This document shows positions 49,501 through 60,100 of a stretch of 64,000 nt of DNA, piece after piece. The notes beneath the pieces were generated by a model, which did not search any database, was not told where the DNA came from, and was given only the letters and a program-made list of their open reading frames with translations. Source of the DNA: Mesostigma viride (taxonomy: Eukaryota; Streptophyta; Mesostigmatophyceae; Mesostigmatales; Mesostigmataceae). A program made the translations under genes and the position numbers. The stretch is taken from contig RPFO01000072.1 in assembly GCA_009746045.1 (NCBI GenBank), positions 1,349,330-1,413,329 on the forward strand. The letters are read 5' to 3'. The number at the start of each line of letters is the position of its first letter. Position 1 is the first letter of the stretch.

Positions 49501-52302
49501 ATGGGCGGCCGCCAACTGCCACCGCTGGGGCGGGGATGCGGCCACCATTGGCGTGGCGGGCGACAGTGCGGGAGGATCTGTCGCCGTCGCGGTGTGCCGG
49601 CTGACAGTTGAGAGGGGAGGGCCTAAGCTGGCCTGCCTGTCTGCCGTCTACCCCGCACTCGATCTTTGCTTCACAGGCAACTTGATGCGCTACGCCAGCC
49701 CTGACTACGGGCTCGTCACTCGGCCTATGATTAACCACTTCCTCGAGTGCTTCACGCCCAACGAGGCCGACCGGGGCCATCCCCTGAACATGGCGGCGCA
49801 ATGGGACCCTGAGGAGGTCAAGAAGTACGTGCGGTCGCGAAGGGTTCCGGTGCACTGTTTACAAAACCCAAAGCGACCCAACTTGAAAATGGGGCCCACT
49901 TTTTTCTCTCGCGGAGCGCAGGTGTGCTCCTGTTGAGCACCAGCACACTAGTGCTTGGATGATGAACACTTGCACGTATGGTTGCGTTCGTCAGTGGCTT
50001 ACCCCGCACCGGGCATATGCATGGGGTGACTTGCTTGCAGGATGCTATTTTATCTCCCACGCACGCACACATGCGCACACGCACACACACAGAGCTTGGG
50101 TCCCTGACGTTAGCAAGAACGCGATGGCCTCTGGCCCGGTTCCAATTATTTTTACAAAGTTGAGTTTTCTCCTGCCACTCCGGGGTAATGATGGAGATCT
50201 GATCTCTGTCTCGCGCCACGTCATGCACCGTCCCACTAAGGACATTCCAGGAAGGGTGCAGGGGCCGCAAGCACTGATCGATGGGTTGTGCAAGCGTGTA
50301 GCTTGTTGCTGTTTGTCGTCACGGTTGTCACCGACCAGGAAGTTGTTTTGGTCATGACCCCTAGGCTCTCTCGTGTGGCGTGCACGCGCGCCCTTCCCTG
50401 CGGTGATCTCGCCCCCCCTCACCGCCCTTGTGCCGCGCGCAGGTATATCCCACGGACCTTCCTCCTCACGGCCGAGTGCGACCCATTCCGGGCGGATTCG
50501 GAGCGGCTGGCGGAGCACTGCGCGCAAGCGGGCGTGCCCGTGGAGCACTCGTGCTACGCTGGGGCCATCCATGGGCTCTTCTCATTTGCTGGGGCAATGC
50601 CACAGCAAGGGGTGGCTGCGATGAAGTAAGTGCATTGCAGGAGTATGGAGCGGTAGGGGCACACCTTGCCCCATGACAGTTATCGTGAATGTATGGAGCT
50701 GGCGAATGAACTTTCTGCGCATTTCTGTATGCGTGGTTGAACGTAAAATATGAGTGCGCGCATGCGCGCATGCGTCTCTGTGTGCACCCCTGTGCCTTTA
50801 CACTAGTTCATGTGTGAATACATCAAATACTGCACCAATGGTGGCGGTTCTTACCTACACCACTTCCTGCGGATCCTGTTTGTCTCCTCAGTGGTGGTGC
50901 AGATGGTACTGCGAGTTTCGCTGGGCACGTGGCACAAACAGAGGCTTGTTGCATGAATAGCAGCGGTTGTGTTTGTGTGCGTAGCGTCTTGTACAGATGG
51001 GGGGATGTAGCCAACAAAATGTGGCTACTACAGTAGCCTTATTGGTGTGCATGCGAGTCTGGTGCTGCACATCACCATCCATGGCATCAACGCCACATGT
51101 CGTTTAGAGTGAGTCTTCATCGTGTGTTCTAAGGACATTCCCATTGCCCTAATTCTGTCAACCCTGCCGTTGCCATGATGGGAGGCATGACATCGGGAAG
51201 TATTTAGTTGACTATACTCGCGCTCCCGTTGGGGAGTCACGGAGCACCGGAGTGCTTTTAATCCCTGTATGTGCACAACAGGAAGAAAGGGCAGAGACCC
51301 CCTTTCTCCTTCATGCCAGAGGCATGCCACAGCTGCAATCGGACACGGTAGACGATCCAGCAAGTTCTGTGGGTGCAATAAGACCCGCGTGAGCATATCA
51401 TAACTAGGAGCGTGGGCGAGGAAGCTAAGCATAGCCAGGACGTAGCATGGCATCTGGAAGCATAGGTGCATTCGCGCTAGCAGGTATGTCCTAGAGCCTG
51501 CCGAAGGTTTGACCCTGTTGCTGGTGTCTGAGGTGGGTGAGGCCCCCCTGGCTGTGTGCCAACGGCCTAGTGGCATCTGCGCTGGTCTCACTGGCATGGT
51601 CGCAGCAAGCTGTAAGAGGCATGGCGCGGTGATGGGTGCGCTATTTGGTTCCCACCAGTTGGTAGCAAGTTAGTGCATGTGGCCAGTGCATGCGAGGGAG
51701 CTGGCATCCGTGATGGGTGCGCGATGGGGTACCCACGGTAGCAAGCTTGTGCACATGGTCCGTGCATGCGAGGCCCACACAACGTATTGCTTCTACTGTA
51801 TGTGCTTGGCGTTTCATCGGTGGGACCAAATGCCAATGGGAATTTTTATTCCCCAGCATTTTATTCCTGCTGCCTCATGGTGCGGGTGCTGTGGGATGCC
51901 TTTGATGATCCTTTCTCTTCTGGGTTGTGGATCGCCGCCGCTGTCTGCCGTTGCAGCTGCCGACTGCCATCTCCTAATAAGCATCACACCTCCCGAGTTC
52001 ATGCCCCAATAGCCGTTTCCCACCTTTCATCCCCACCAGGCCAGTTCCTTGCTTGTGTGTGAGGTAGCCGCTCACGCTGCATGTAATGAACCTTTGCCAC
52101 GGCATGCCTATCATTATCTGACATGAGGCTCATTGCCATTCCCTGCTGCGCCGTCCATGGCAGTGAGTATGCAGAAAAGACCAAGGCGTTATTTGCAAAG
52201 TATCGGGAAGAGCAGGCCGGCTGGCGCGGCCATGCGGCCAAACTGGTAAAGCTGGTCTTGTTGGCCGCTGTTGCCAAATCCCTCTCCCGGCGCAAGAAGT
52301 GA
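40565..52302 (+). CDS. Hormone-sensitive-lipase-family alpha/beta hydrolase
   Basis: A predicted carboxylic-ester hydrolase of the HSL (family IV esterase) group, substrate unknown. Exons: 40565-40618, 41258-41389, 47851-47971, 48784-48923, 49493-49828, an unplaced exon, 50443-50625, 52164-52302 (TGA). Phases agree except 49828 (0) to 50443 (needs 2), where a short exon or a break must lie. Motifs in order: AKAFVAKS, TPLYELP and VPVRVYVPK (N-terminal cap), oxyanion HGGGF (His ~100), DYRLAPEHPFPAAYEDAFE, nucleophile GDSAGG (Ser ~174), ECDPFRADSERL (catalytic Asp) and GAIHGLFSF (catalytic His). The last exon ends in basic SLSRRKK after a hydrophobic segment. Exon 1 (18 residues) is chosen for its ATG, its GTACGT donor and phase match. 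No signal peptide is seen. The intron at 41390-47850 holds several transposon remnants. Confidence 0.85.
41983..43415. repeat. Intronic segment bounded by GCGTCAG/CTGACGC palindromes
   Basis: Clusters of inverted repeats lie at 41983-42057 (including a perfect 11-base stem with a 3-base loop at 41995-42019) and at 43300-43415 (GCGTCAGACGGCTGACGCG and variants). They may be the ends of a 1.4-kb non-autonomous element inside the hydrolase intron. No target duplication was found and the interior has no convincing ORF. Confidence 0.35.
43469..43870 (+). pseudogene. LINE ORF2 C-terminal fragment, plus copy
   Basis: Reads LQRSLLNERRLPHLLRARVH, VWSVLQYGLEATTLTARDL, RLEVCSNNLLRQALGY and LIRFQQLSYLGHVLRMPPPR. 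The VLxYGLE...L...LR.xLG...RxLxYLGHVLRM pattern is the conserved region after reverse transcriptase in LINE ORF2 proteins. It is truncated at both ends and lies in the hydrolase intron. Confidence 0.7.
44180..44576 (-). pseudogene. LINE ORF2 C-terminal fragment, minus copy
   Basis: Same region as the plus copy at 43469-43870 in opposite orientation (LQRSLLNERHLPHLLRARVH, VWGVLQYGLEAATLTARDL, LIRFRQLSYLGHILRMPPPR). The frame then runs on through low-complexity Pro/His-rich DNA to 43746. The two copies differ at scattered positions and form an inverted repeat of about 350 bases per arm with a spacer of similar size. Confidence 0.7.
44636..47375. mobile_element. Non-autonomous CACTA-like DNA transposon
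   Basis: The left end CACTCTGGGCTCCAACTTGG (44636) is matched by its complement at the right end (47355-47375). Inside both ends are arrays of GGTAATAGTGGGGTAA-type motifs in opposite orientation (44655-44900 and 47050-47350), the subterminal repeats expected of CACTA/EnSpm elements. Flanking G runs allow a 3-base GGG target duplication, but the G-rich site makes it ambiguous. The 2.74-kb interior has no transposase-like frame. It holds a ~27-base minisatellite and three decayed ~180-base repeats (near 45748, 45933 and 46108, core CCAAGTCGAAAT). It lies in the hydrolase intron. Confidence 0.6.
45186..45475. repeat. About 27-bp minisatellite
   Basis: Ten or eleven copies of CACTAAGGAAGCATGCTAG followed alternately by GGCTGAA or CTATG, inside the CACTA-like element. 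Confidence 0.85.
51215..51480 (-). repeat. Retroelement 3' tail, minus copy
   Basis: On the minus strand it ends with AAAAGCACTCCGGTGCTCCG and the hairpin ACTCCCCAACGGGAGC. About 85-90% of its bases appear to match the copy at 53583-53840. It has no TTAA array. It lies in the last intron of the hydrolase gene. Confidence 0.7.
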
Positions 52303-53472
52303 AGCATGCCACGTTACGTGGAACCGTGCTTATGCCTGTCGCTTGGATATAAAAAGCTAGCTTTTTTCTGAAAGGGGCTGCTGCCAATCCAATTTCGGAT
52401 GTACGCAAGTGCGCGCATACTGTGGGATCCCTTGGCGGCTACAATTGAGCAAAGTGCACGTGCAGCCCTGTGAACCGAGTTTCACGTTCATATATGCAGG
52501 ACCATTGCTGTCTGCCACGACAACATATGCAGGGCGGATCATGGTTGACCCATGTGCGTCCCCTCTCTTCCCGACATGGGAGTTATGTGTGTCCAGATCC
52601 TGGAAAGTTTGTGAAACATGCTGCCACTTTACCAGAGCCATACAATCTGCGTGCCCGATGGGTCATGAATGATGTACGGAGCAACAGTTGATGGAGAACG
52701 TGGATGCTGGCGATCTATCAAGGAGACAACCATCTATCATTGCGTACCCGTGGGCAGGCCCATGGGATTGACAGGTCTTTGGGTCGCACGTGCAACAAGT
52801 GAATTCTTTCTTTCACTGCTGACGTGGTTAAATAATTTATAAATGTCGTACACGTAACTGCGTCACGTGAGCAGAAGTCTTCAGGAAATTAATATGGGAT
52901 GGGGTGGATTAATTTGTTAATTAACAAGCACGTGACTGCGTCACGAGGGTGCCTATACAGAGTAAAGGAACCTTCAACCCTGGGATGGATGGATATCGAT
53001 AATGGATGGAGCTATCTAGTTTCTAGTTACAGGCCGGCCGCGTTGCGGGCACCGGCCTTGGCCCAAATTATTATGCATGCCAAACTTGGCCCACATGCGG
53101 ACGTGGTCAATCTTTGGATTTTCAGACAAGATGAACTTGGTGCTTTAATTGGGCCAACATTCATAGCTTATGGAGTCCTTTTGCATTTTGACAACCGCGT
53201 CTTATATACTAAGTGAGACAACTATTCCAGGACGCATGGCGATCCAGCGCCACGTGGAAGGACTAGGGTAGTTGTCTGAGATCGAGGAAAGACGCGAAGA
53301 CCGCGCGAGAGCCGTATGGCTATCTGCATGTATAGGAAGACCTGCATGGAGGGAGACAGGTGGTATAACAAAACAGAAAGGTTTAATATTTGTCCCCAAA
53401 ACCAAGAATGAAAAAGAGAACACACACACACACTCGAAGGGGTTAAAAGAAAAAGTAAGAAAGGATAAATAA

Positions 53473-53504
<32 letters not shown>

Positions 53505-53535
53505 AAATGTAAATTTATATTAATAATAGAGCTAC
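52303..53535. other. Gap after the hydrolase gene
   Basis: The 3' flank of the hydrolase. An AAAG microsatellite lies at 53473-53509. No gene or recognisable element is supported in the rest. Confidence 0.4.
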
Positions 53536-53850
53536 CATTAATTAATTAATTCATTCATTCATTCATTCATTCATTCATTATAAACACGTGCTCCCGTTGG
53601 GGAGTCACGGAGCACCGAAGTGCTTTTAATCCCTGTGTGTGCACAACAGGAGAAAGGGCAGAGACCCCCATTCTCCTTCATGCCAAAGGCATGCCACAGC
53701 TGCACTCGGACACGCTAAACGATCCGGCGATCTGTGGGTGCAATGAGACCCATGCGAGCATGGCATAACAAGGAGCGTGGGCAAGTAATCTGATCATATA
53801 GCCAGGACGTAGCATGGCTGTACAAGGACTGCATGTAGGCTAAGCTAAGG
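53536..53850 (-). repeat. Retroelement 3' tail, minus copy with tetranucleotide tail
   Basis: On the minus strand: GCATGCCTTTGGCATGAAGG, TGCTCCGTGACTCCCCAACG, then (TGAA)n and (AATT)n at 53536-53580. Its 5' part (CTAGCTTAGCCTACATGC region) also matches the plus-strand tail at 63790-64000. Confidence 0.75.
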
Positions 53851-54051
53851 CTAAGGCTATGGCTGACGAAAATGGCTGACGGCGGTATCGCTGATCGACG
53901 GCGGAGCTCAGATCTTTTGCGTCTGAGCCCCAAATTCGATCAGTCAGACCATGCACTTGCATTCGATGCGCTTTTTTCAGACGCACACGCCAGTATAATC
54001 GGTTACGGCTGAAACGCAGTATTGCCAAAGTTACTCACGTGACAAGCAGCT

Positions 54052-55031
54052 ATGACGACCCCAAAAGCAAAACAGGGTTTGGAAAAGGAGCTTTCCGGAT
54101 CCCAGCCCAACCCACTCGCCATCATCCTTGCCCAGCCGCCTCGGCTCGCAAACCCATCGCCAGCAAACCCATCGCCAAGCGCCTCGCCTGAGCCCAAGAA
54201 ACCATGGGCACGACCGCCACAAATGGAGCCAATTCTTGCCCGGCGACAGAATGTTCTCCCGATCCGGCTCGAGTGGCAGGGGCTGTAGCCGCAGGAATGC
54301 GTCGAGGTCCTCCAGTTCCCGAAGCTCTTCGTGTCCCCGAAGGGGGGGGGTGGCTATCGACTACCGCGACACGTCCTGGCTCATGCAGTTGTACACTTTG
54401 ACGAACCACGCCAACCGGCCTGTTTATCTTGACCAGGCTACTACCCTAGCGCAGCCTCGGCGACATCGGCAGAGCGCTCAGCGCCCCTGGCAGCCCCCGC
54501 ACAGCCGGCAGCCCCATCGATCGGCTCCCTCCCTCTGCAAGGATGACATCCGCGCAGTGCTGGAGGAGCACGTGACCTGGCCGCTGGCCGAGAAGATGAC
54601 ATCGCTGAACACCAGGCTCAACACGGTAGTCGGTAGAGGCCCGGGTCTCAAATGTGGAAACGGCCGGGTCGTCCACAAGCTACAACCCCAGTTCACGGCG
54701 CTACTACACACCGCGGCGCAGGCTTAATTCAGAAACGCACGCTGCACTTGTCTCTCGCCTTAACCAGGTGCATGGAGGGCAAGTGCGGCGTGCTCATGAA
54801 GAAGCTTGAAGGCATCACCGCCCACACCGACGCCCTGCATATGGCCACACAGGTCCCAAAGATAGCGGAGCAGACGGCCACCATTGCATCCCAGCCACTC
54901 CGGCAGGATGCTGGCGACCTCCCACCGCTCGATCCTATACGCGAACCTGCTGCGGTCAGCGACCGCCTTGAGCAACCAAGTGACGCTATCGCCACGAAGC
55001 TCCAATTAAGAGCTGGAGGACCACCGCCAGG
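54052..55031 (+). pseudogene. ORF1-only retroelement, 5' half, broken by insertion
   Basis: Coding-like but frameshifted. Blocks are MTTPKAKQGLEKELSGSQP, then in other frames DIRAVLEEHVTWPLAEKMT, LMKKLEGITAHTDALH and TATIASQPLRQDAGDLPPL. A heptad-like region runs up to 55031 and resumes at 63157 with QQREVTDRASS. The hAT-like element at 55032-63156 splits the frame between these halves. At least three frameshifts predate or accompany the insertion. Its C-terminal part at 63157-63652 shows this is an ORF1-type protein. Confidence 0.5.
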
Positions 55032-55308
55032 CAGTGTGAGATCATACGCCGTATAATACGGTATAATACGGTATAATACGTAATACGCTGGCTTTTAGCG
55101 TATAATTTTTCATACGTAATACGTTTTAGCGCATAATGACGTATAATACCGTATAATACCGTGTAATGCCGTGTTTTCCGCGTTTTTTTTACGTTTTGCG
55201 CGGCTAGGATGCCAGAACGACAGGGCAACGATTTGAAGCTACAGATTTCGTATCTCTACTAAGTACTGACCCGTCTGAACTTTCACAATTCGACGCGATC
55301 TTATTTTG

Positions 55309-55325
55309 ACATTGTGGTGCACAGT
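55309..55325. repeat. LINE target-site duplication, left
   Basis: ACATTGTGGTGCACAGT, identical to 61689-61705 at the other end of the LINE. Confidence 0.92.
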
Positions 55326-55549
55326 TTTCTCACTACGAGCTTTCTCACAACGAGTTTTCTCACTTACGACTTTTCTCAATACCTGCTGCCATTACCCAAA
55401 CGTGGGTGTAATGCAGCCTTTCCAATCGCTTTGGTTCTGCTCACAGCACACTGCACAGTAGGTCTCTCTTTTAATGACTATCTCACGCCCACGCCCTGTG
55501 CATGTTGTGCCGTGTCTTTCACCTTTCGCAGGTCCAATCTCACCACGCC

Positions 55550-57157
55550 ATGGGGACCTACATAGATCCGACGACTGCTGACAAAGTATCCGGACGGGTC
55601 AGATGGAGCCCAGCCATGGATGAACTCGCAAAATCCATGCAGCAGAGACTCCTGGTAGTCCTCATCCACGGCCGCGATGTATCCGGTCCTGATCGACGCA
55701 CCGTCGAGCAGACCATGAGCCAAATAGGGGGCGTCATCTGCGGGGGGGTCAAGAATCAACCTAACATTCACGTCAAATTTTCTACAGCAGAGGATGCCAC
55801 AGCAGCACTTACCAAGCACACGGAAGCGGGGAAGAACGAGGCGTTCGTCACGGTGGCGGGCAAGGCACTCCGACTCCGTCGCTTCACGCCAGCAGACCTA
55901 CCGTCGGCATACACCTTAACCTTAAACAACGTTTCAGCGCTCTACCGGCACGAGCACATGCTTCGACTCGTCGTCGAGACGTGGGGGACTGCCTCCAACA
56001 TTGTAATCATAGAAGATACCGACACACCCCTGCAAAGGACTGCAGGCGACGACCGACGGCGCGTACAAACAGCGGTCATGGGTTATACCCCCCACTTCGA
56101 CCCGGCCATGGGAGTCGAGGACAAGGGGGCTGACCACATCATTGGCATGCCAGGCGGCTACTCAGGCAACGCCCCCCGCTGCATCCCCGACATCATCACA
56201 GTACCTCAAAAGTACGCCAATGCCAGGGGTATTAACTTCATCACCACTCAAGTGAATTACGAGGATCCCGTCTGCGTCAGCTGCTTTGCCACGAGGGAAC
56301 ACATCAGCAAAGAATGCCCAGAGCGCTCTCGCGCAGCCAGCGCCAAACAGAAGCGGTACGCAGACGCCACCGGTACAGCCTCCTTAGGCGACAATCGCAC
56401 CCTCGCCAGTGACCGCGCCAAGACAATCACGGCATGGCTTCTCACCGCCCTGGCCCCATGGGACGCTGTCGCTGCATTGGAGATTCCGCGCACCGCCCAG
56501 CTTGGTTTGGAACTGACCATGCTGATTTCCTACCCGGCGGAACAGGAGACCGTCCTGTGCCCTCTCAATGAGGCACAGGAACCATATCTTCCCAGATGGT
56601 CACCCACGGGGGCTGTCGTCAGACGCGGCCCCGCCATGCCGTTAGACATGTTTGCGAACGCCACCACGAGGCTGCGAGACATGGGCATGAGCGCGATCGT
56701 GACGGTAGACAGCACCACCACGTCCCTGCGTGCGCGGGCCATCGAGCCCACTGCTGCCATCAGATGGCACACCATCCAGATCATTATCCCCTGCACGACC
56801 ACTCACAAGAAGGGTGACGCGCTGCCCCTTACCGGCTGCCGCTGGGCCCCGGTGCAACTGGCCAAAGCGCTGGCCGTGTCCGGCATCGACATCGACCGGT
56901 TCAGGTCCCTGACCCGCCCCTCGACGGGCGCGCCAACGCCTTCAGCCTCAGCCCCACCCACCAGCGACCACGCTCCCAGGGGCATGCGGGAAGCAGTCCA
57001 GGACTCGGACAGCCTGCCCACCGACCTCGACCTCACTGATGCGGAACTCGGCACCTCTGCGACAGTGGGCGCGGCATCAAAAGGCAAGCGCCCTCACCCC
57101 GACGCCAGCCAGGTACGCATGCTCCTGCCCTTGTCCCCCCTCTTCCCTATATCATAG
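55550..57157 (+). CDS. LINE ORF1 protein
   Basis: 535 codons from ATG 55550 (context CGCCATGGGG); an upstream in-frame ATG at 55502 is less likely. The N-terminal half contains an RRM-like alternation (LLVVLIHGRDV, NIHVKFSTAEDATAAL, YTLTLNNVSALYRHEHMLRL, NIVIIEDTD). A zinc-knuckle-like CVSCFATREHISKEC (C-x2-C-x5-H-x4-C, one residue longer than the usual spacing) lies near residue 260. The C-terminal third is Ser/Pro-rich and acidic. This is expected to be the RNA-binding, nucleocapsid-like protein of the element. It differs in architecture from the ORF1 at the left edge and from the broken copies at 28.7 and 63.2 kb, so at least two LINE lineages are present. It ends two bases before the ORF2 ATG. 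Confidence 0.85.
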   Translation: MGTYIDPTTADKVSGRVRWSPAMDELAKSMQQRLLVVLIHGRDVSGPDRRTVEQTMSQIGGVICGGVKNQPNIHVKFSTAEDATAALTKHTEAGKNEAFVTVAGKALRLRRFTPADLPSAYTLTLNNVSALYRHEHMLRLVVETWGTASNIVIIEDTDTPLQRTAGDDRRRVQTAVMGYTPHFDPAMGVEDKGADHIIGMPGGYSGNAPRCIPDIITVPQKYANARGINFITTQVNYEDPVCVSCFATREHISKECPERSRAASAKQKRYADATGTASLGDNRTLASDRAKTITAWLLTALAPWDAVAALEIPRTAQLGLELTMLISYPAEQETVLCPLNEAQEPYLPRWSPTGAVVRRGPAMPLDMFANATTRLRDMGMSAIVTVDSTTTSLRARAIEPTAAIRWHTIQIIIPCTTTHKKGDALPLTGCRWAPVQLAKALAVSGIDIDRFRSLTRPSTGAPTPSASAPPTSDHAPRGMREAVQDSDSLPTDLDLTDAELGTSATVGAASKGKRPHPDASQVRMLLPLSPLFPIS

Positions 57158-57159
57158 CC

Positions 57160-60100
57160 ATGAGCCAGCTCACACTAGTAACGTGGAATGTCAGGGGGCT
57201 GAACACATACGGAACAAACACAGCAGGGCAGGGACAACGTATACCCCGCACCCGAGAGTTAGCGAATGCGTTGCACAACTTGCTCGAGCGTTACGTGGGC
57301 CCCTCGCACGAAATTTGGATAGGACTGCAGGAACATAAAATCCAAGAAGCTGCCACACGCACAGCCCTTAGAGCTGCTAGAGCACTTGCACCTAGGACAG
57401 TTCACCGTTGGGCATGGGCACGCGGTACACAAGGGGGCACTGCCCTCATTCAATACCGTAAACCTCCCAACCCCACGCTGACATGCCAGGACTGGGCTAT
57501 AGTTACCGACACAGCGGAGGCTAGATGGCAGGGCCGTTGGACGCGGCAGTCTATTACATGGGCAGGAAATAAGGGATACATTATTAGTGTATATGCCCCA
57601 ACCGAGCCAACGGATCAAGCCTCATTCTACCCTTCCCTTTTCAAAATGGCCGCTGACCTTATCTCACAGGGTTTCGAAATTGTGCTGATGGGCGATTTCA
57701 ATATAGACCTGGATGAACACCCCCCTATACGCACAGCGGCCTTCAGCAAACAGATCATGGACCTGAACTTACAGGATGTCATCCGCTCACGAGACCACGG
57801 GCCCACTTGGCTGGCCACACGTTTAAATGTACGCACTACTCGTCGTCTTGATAAAATCTACATCACACCCGCATGGGCGGACCTAGTTTGCTACGCATCG
57901 GTCGACCGTTCTGTTAATTTTTCGGATCACTACCCACTCATCGTTACCCTTGCCCATCACACCAACTCCGCCCGGGGCCCCGGCATTCCCCGCTTAAACA
58001 AACAACTACTCGCGGACGATAAGTACTACTTTGAGATCATGACACGCTGGCAGTCGTGGAGAGCCAGCAAGGGTAGCTACACCGACTGCTGCAGCTGGAT
58101 GCAGGAGGGCCTAGCTAACATTCTAGAATTTTCCCAACTGTATTCACAAAATATCCGCCGCCAGAAAGGACAGGACTATCGGTACTACCAACGCATAGTG
58201 AATAAACTCCAAGCGAAGCCTACCCTGTATCAATCGGAACTAACAAAACTTCAAAGAGCTCAGACCGAACTCGACAAACTACGTTTCGAGCGTCACACAT
58301 TAGCACTAGACTCAGAAAATCTGTGGTGGCACCAGGTAGGAGAAAGAATGACCAAAGAGTTCTTTGCTCTGATTCCTACCCCTAAAGCTCACTCCTCTAT
58401 CACGGAAATCCAAGACGAACACGGCAGCCACCGAGACATCACCTCCATACTACAGAGTGGTCACCGCTACTACTCAACTCTCTTTCTAAACGAACCCCAT
58501 CCTGATTCATCTGCCGCCATGCAAAAAATCCTACATGCCATTCCCCGTCGCCTTACACCAGCTCAACAGCAGGAACTCGATCAAATCCCCTCCATGGAAG
58601 AGGCCACCACAGCTATGGAACACATCAAAACCGGTAGCGCCCCCGGGGTCGACGGTCTGCCTATTGAATTCTGGAAAACGTTCTGGTCCCTTCTACACAT
58701 AGATTTTTACGAATGTATTCTTGAAATTTGGCGGCACGGTAAGGTGAGCGGCAGATGGGCTGAATCTGCGCTTATCTTACTGTACAAAAAAGGAGACAAG
58801 ACTCTATGGAAAAACTACCGCCCAATCCGTCTCCTTACGGTAGCGTACAAAATCATCAGTAAAATAATCCAACGACGCTTATACACCGTCCTAGACTTCC
58901 TCATTGGTCCGGAGCAAGTGGGCTTTAGGGCCAATCTCCACATCAACGACAGCATTACCCTCATCATGGACATTGTGGAAAAAGCCTGGCGCGACGATAT
59001 AGAGGGTTTCATATTGTTCTGGGATTTTGAAAAAGCCTTTGACCGTATGTGCTGGGAATACCTAGAACACATTCTAACCGCACTAGGATTTGGCCCACAA
59101 CTCATGACCGTCATTATGGGTATGATCAAATCCCTGGCTTGGTATTTACTAATAGACGGACACAAGTCAGCGACCGGCGCTAGCTCACGATCGCTACCAC
59201 AAGGAGATTGCATGTCCCCTATTCTATTTCTCCTGGCCCACGCAGGACTCTACTGGCTACACCAGAACGATCCTCGCATTCGGGGCTTCCCGACAGGTAA
59301 CGGTAAAGGTATATTCCAAACGGCTTATGTGGATGACACAACAAATGTTTGTATCTCTCTGCCTGAAGTGCATGCTGTCATGGATAATATCACTACCTAT
59401 TCTGTTGCCACACAACAACGATGCAATGTGCTCAAGTCCACGGGACTGCATATCGGCAAAACCAACACCCTACGCTACGCCCTCCCCAACCTGGCTGTGA
59501 CCTGGGTCAAGCCGGGGGATCACCACCTTTTGCACAATTGTCCCATCGGCTGCACACCCGAGGGACGCTTGGCTGAACAACGTTCTTTCATGTATGATGA
59601 AACCAACCACGTGGGCAAGCTTGCAGGTGTCCTCCTTACCGCAGGGCGCTGGGGGGCCGTCCACCGCATGAGCCTACGAGGGCGAACCCTGATCGTCAAC
59701 CAACTGTTGTTCTCTAAGGTCTTGTATTATTGCCAAGCACACCCACCCAATGATGCCACCACACAGCTCATCCAACGCCTTGGCAGCAATTTTGTCTGGA
59801 AACAGAAAGGCTTAATCTCCCACACGGTCCACGGATGGATCAGCAGAGAGATGTCCTTCATGTCATGGGTGCACGGGGGCCTCGGGCTCCACAACATACA
59901 ATGGCGTCTGTGGTCGCTGTATGCTAAACAAGTGATATCCGCTTTTATGGGAGTTAACACACACCCTGGCTGCATGCTTGCACGTGAAACGCTAGCCTCT
60001 CTTTCCACCCATGCTAGTGGCACCTCGTGGCAACTGGGGGCGGGCATACTGGGCAGCACCCTTATTTCGTACAAAGGACTCCCATGGTACTGGCAGCGCA

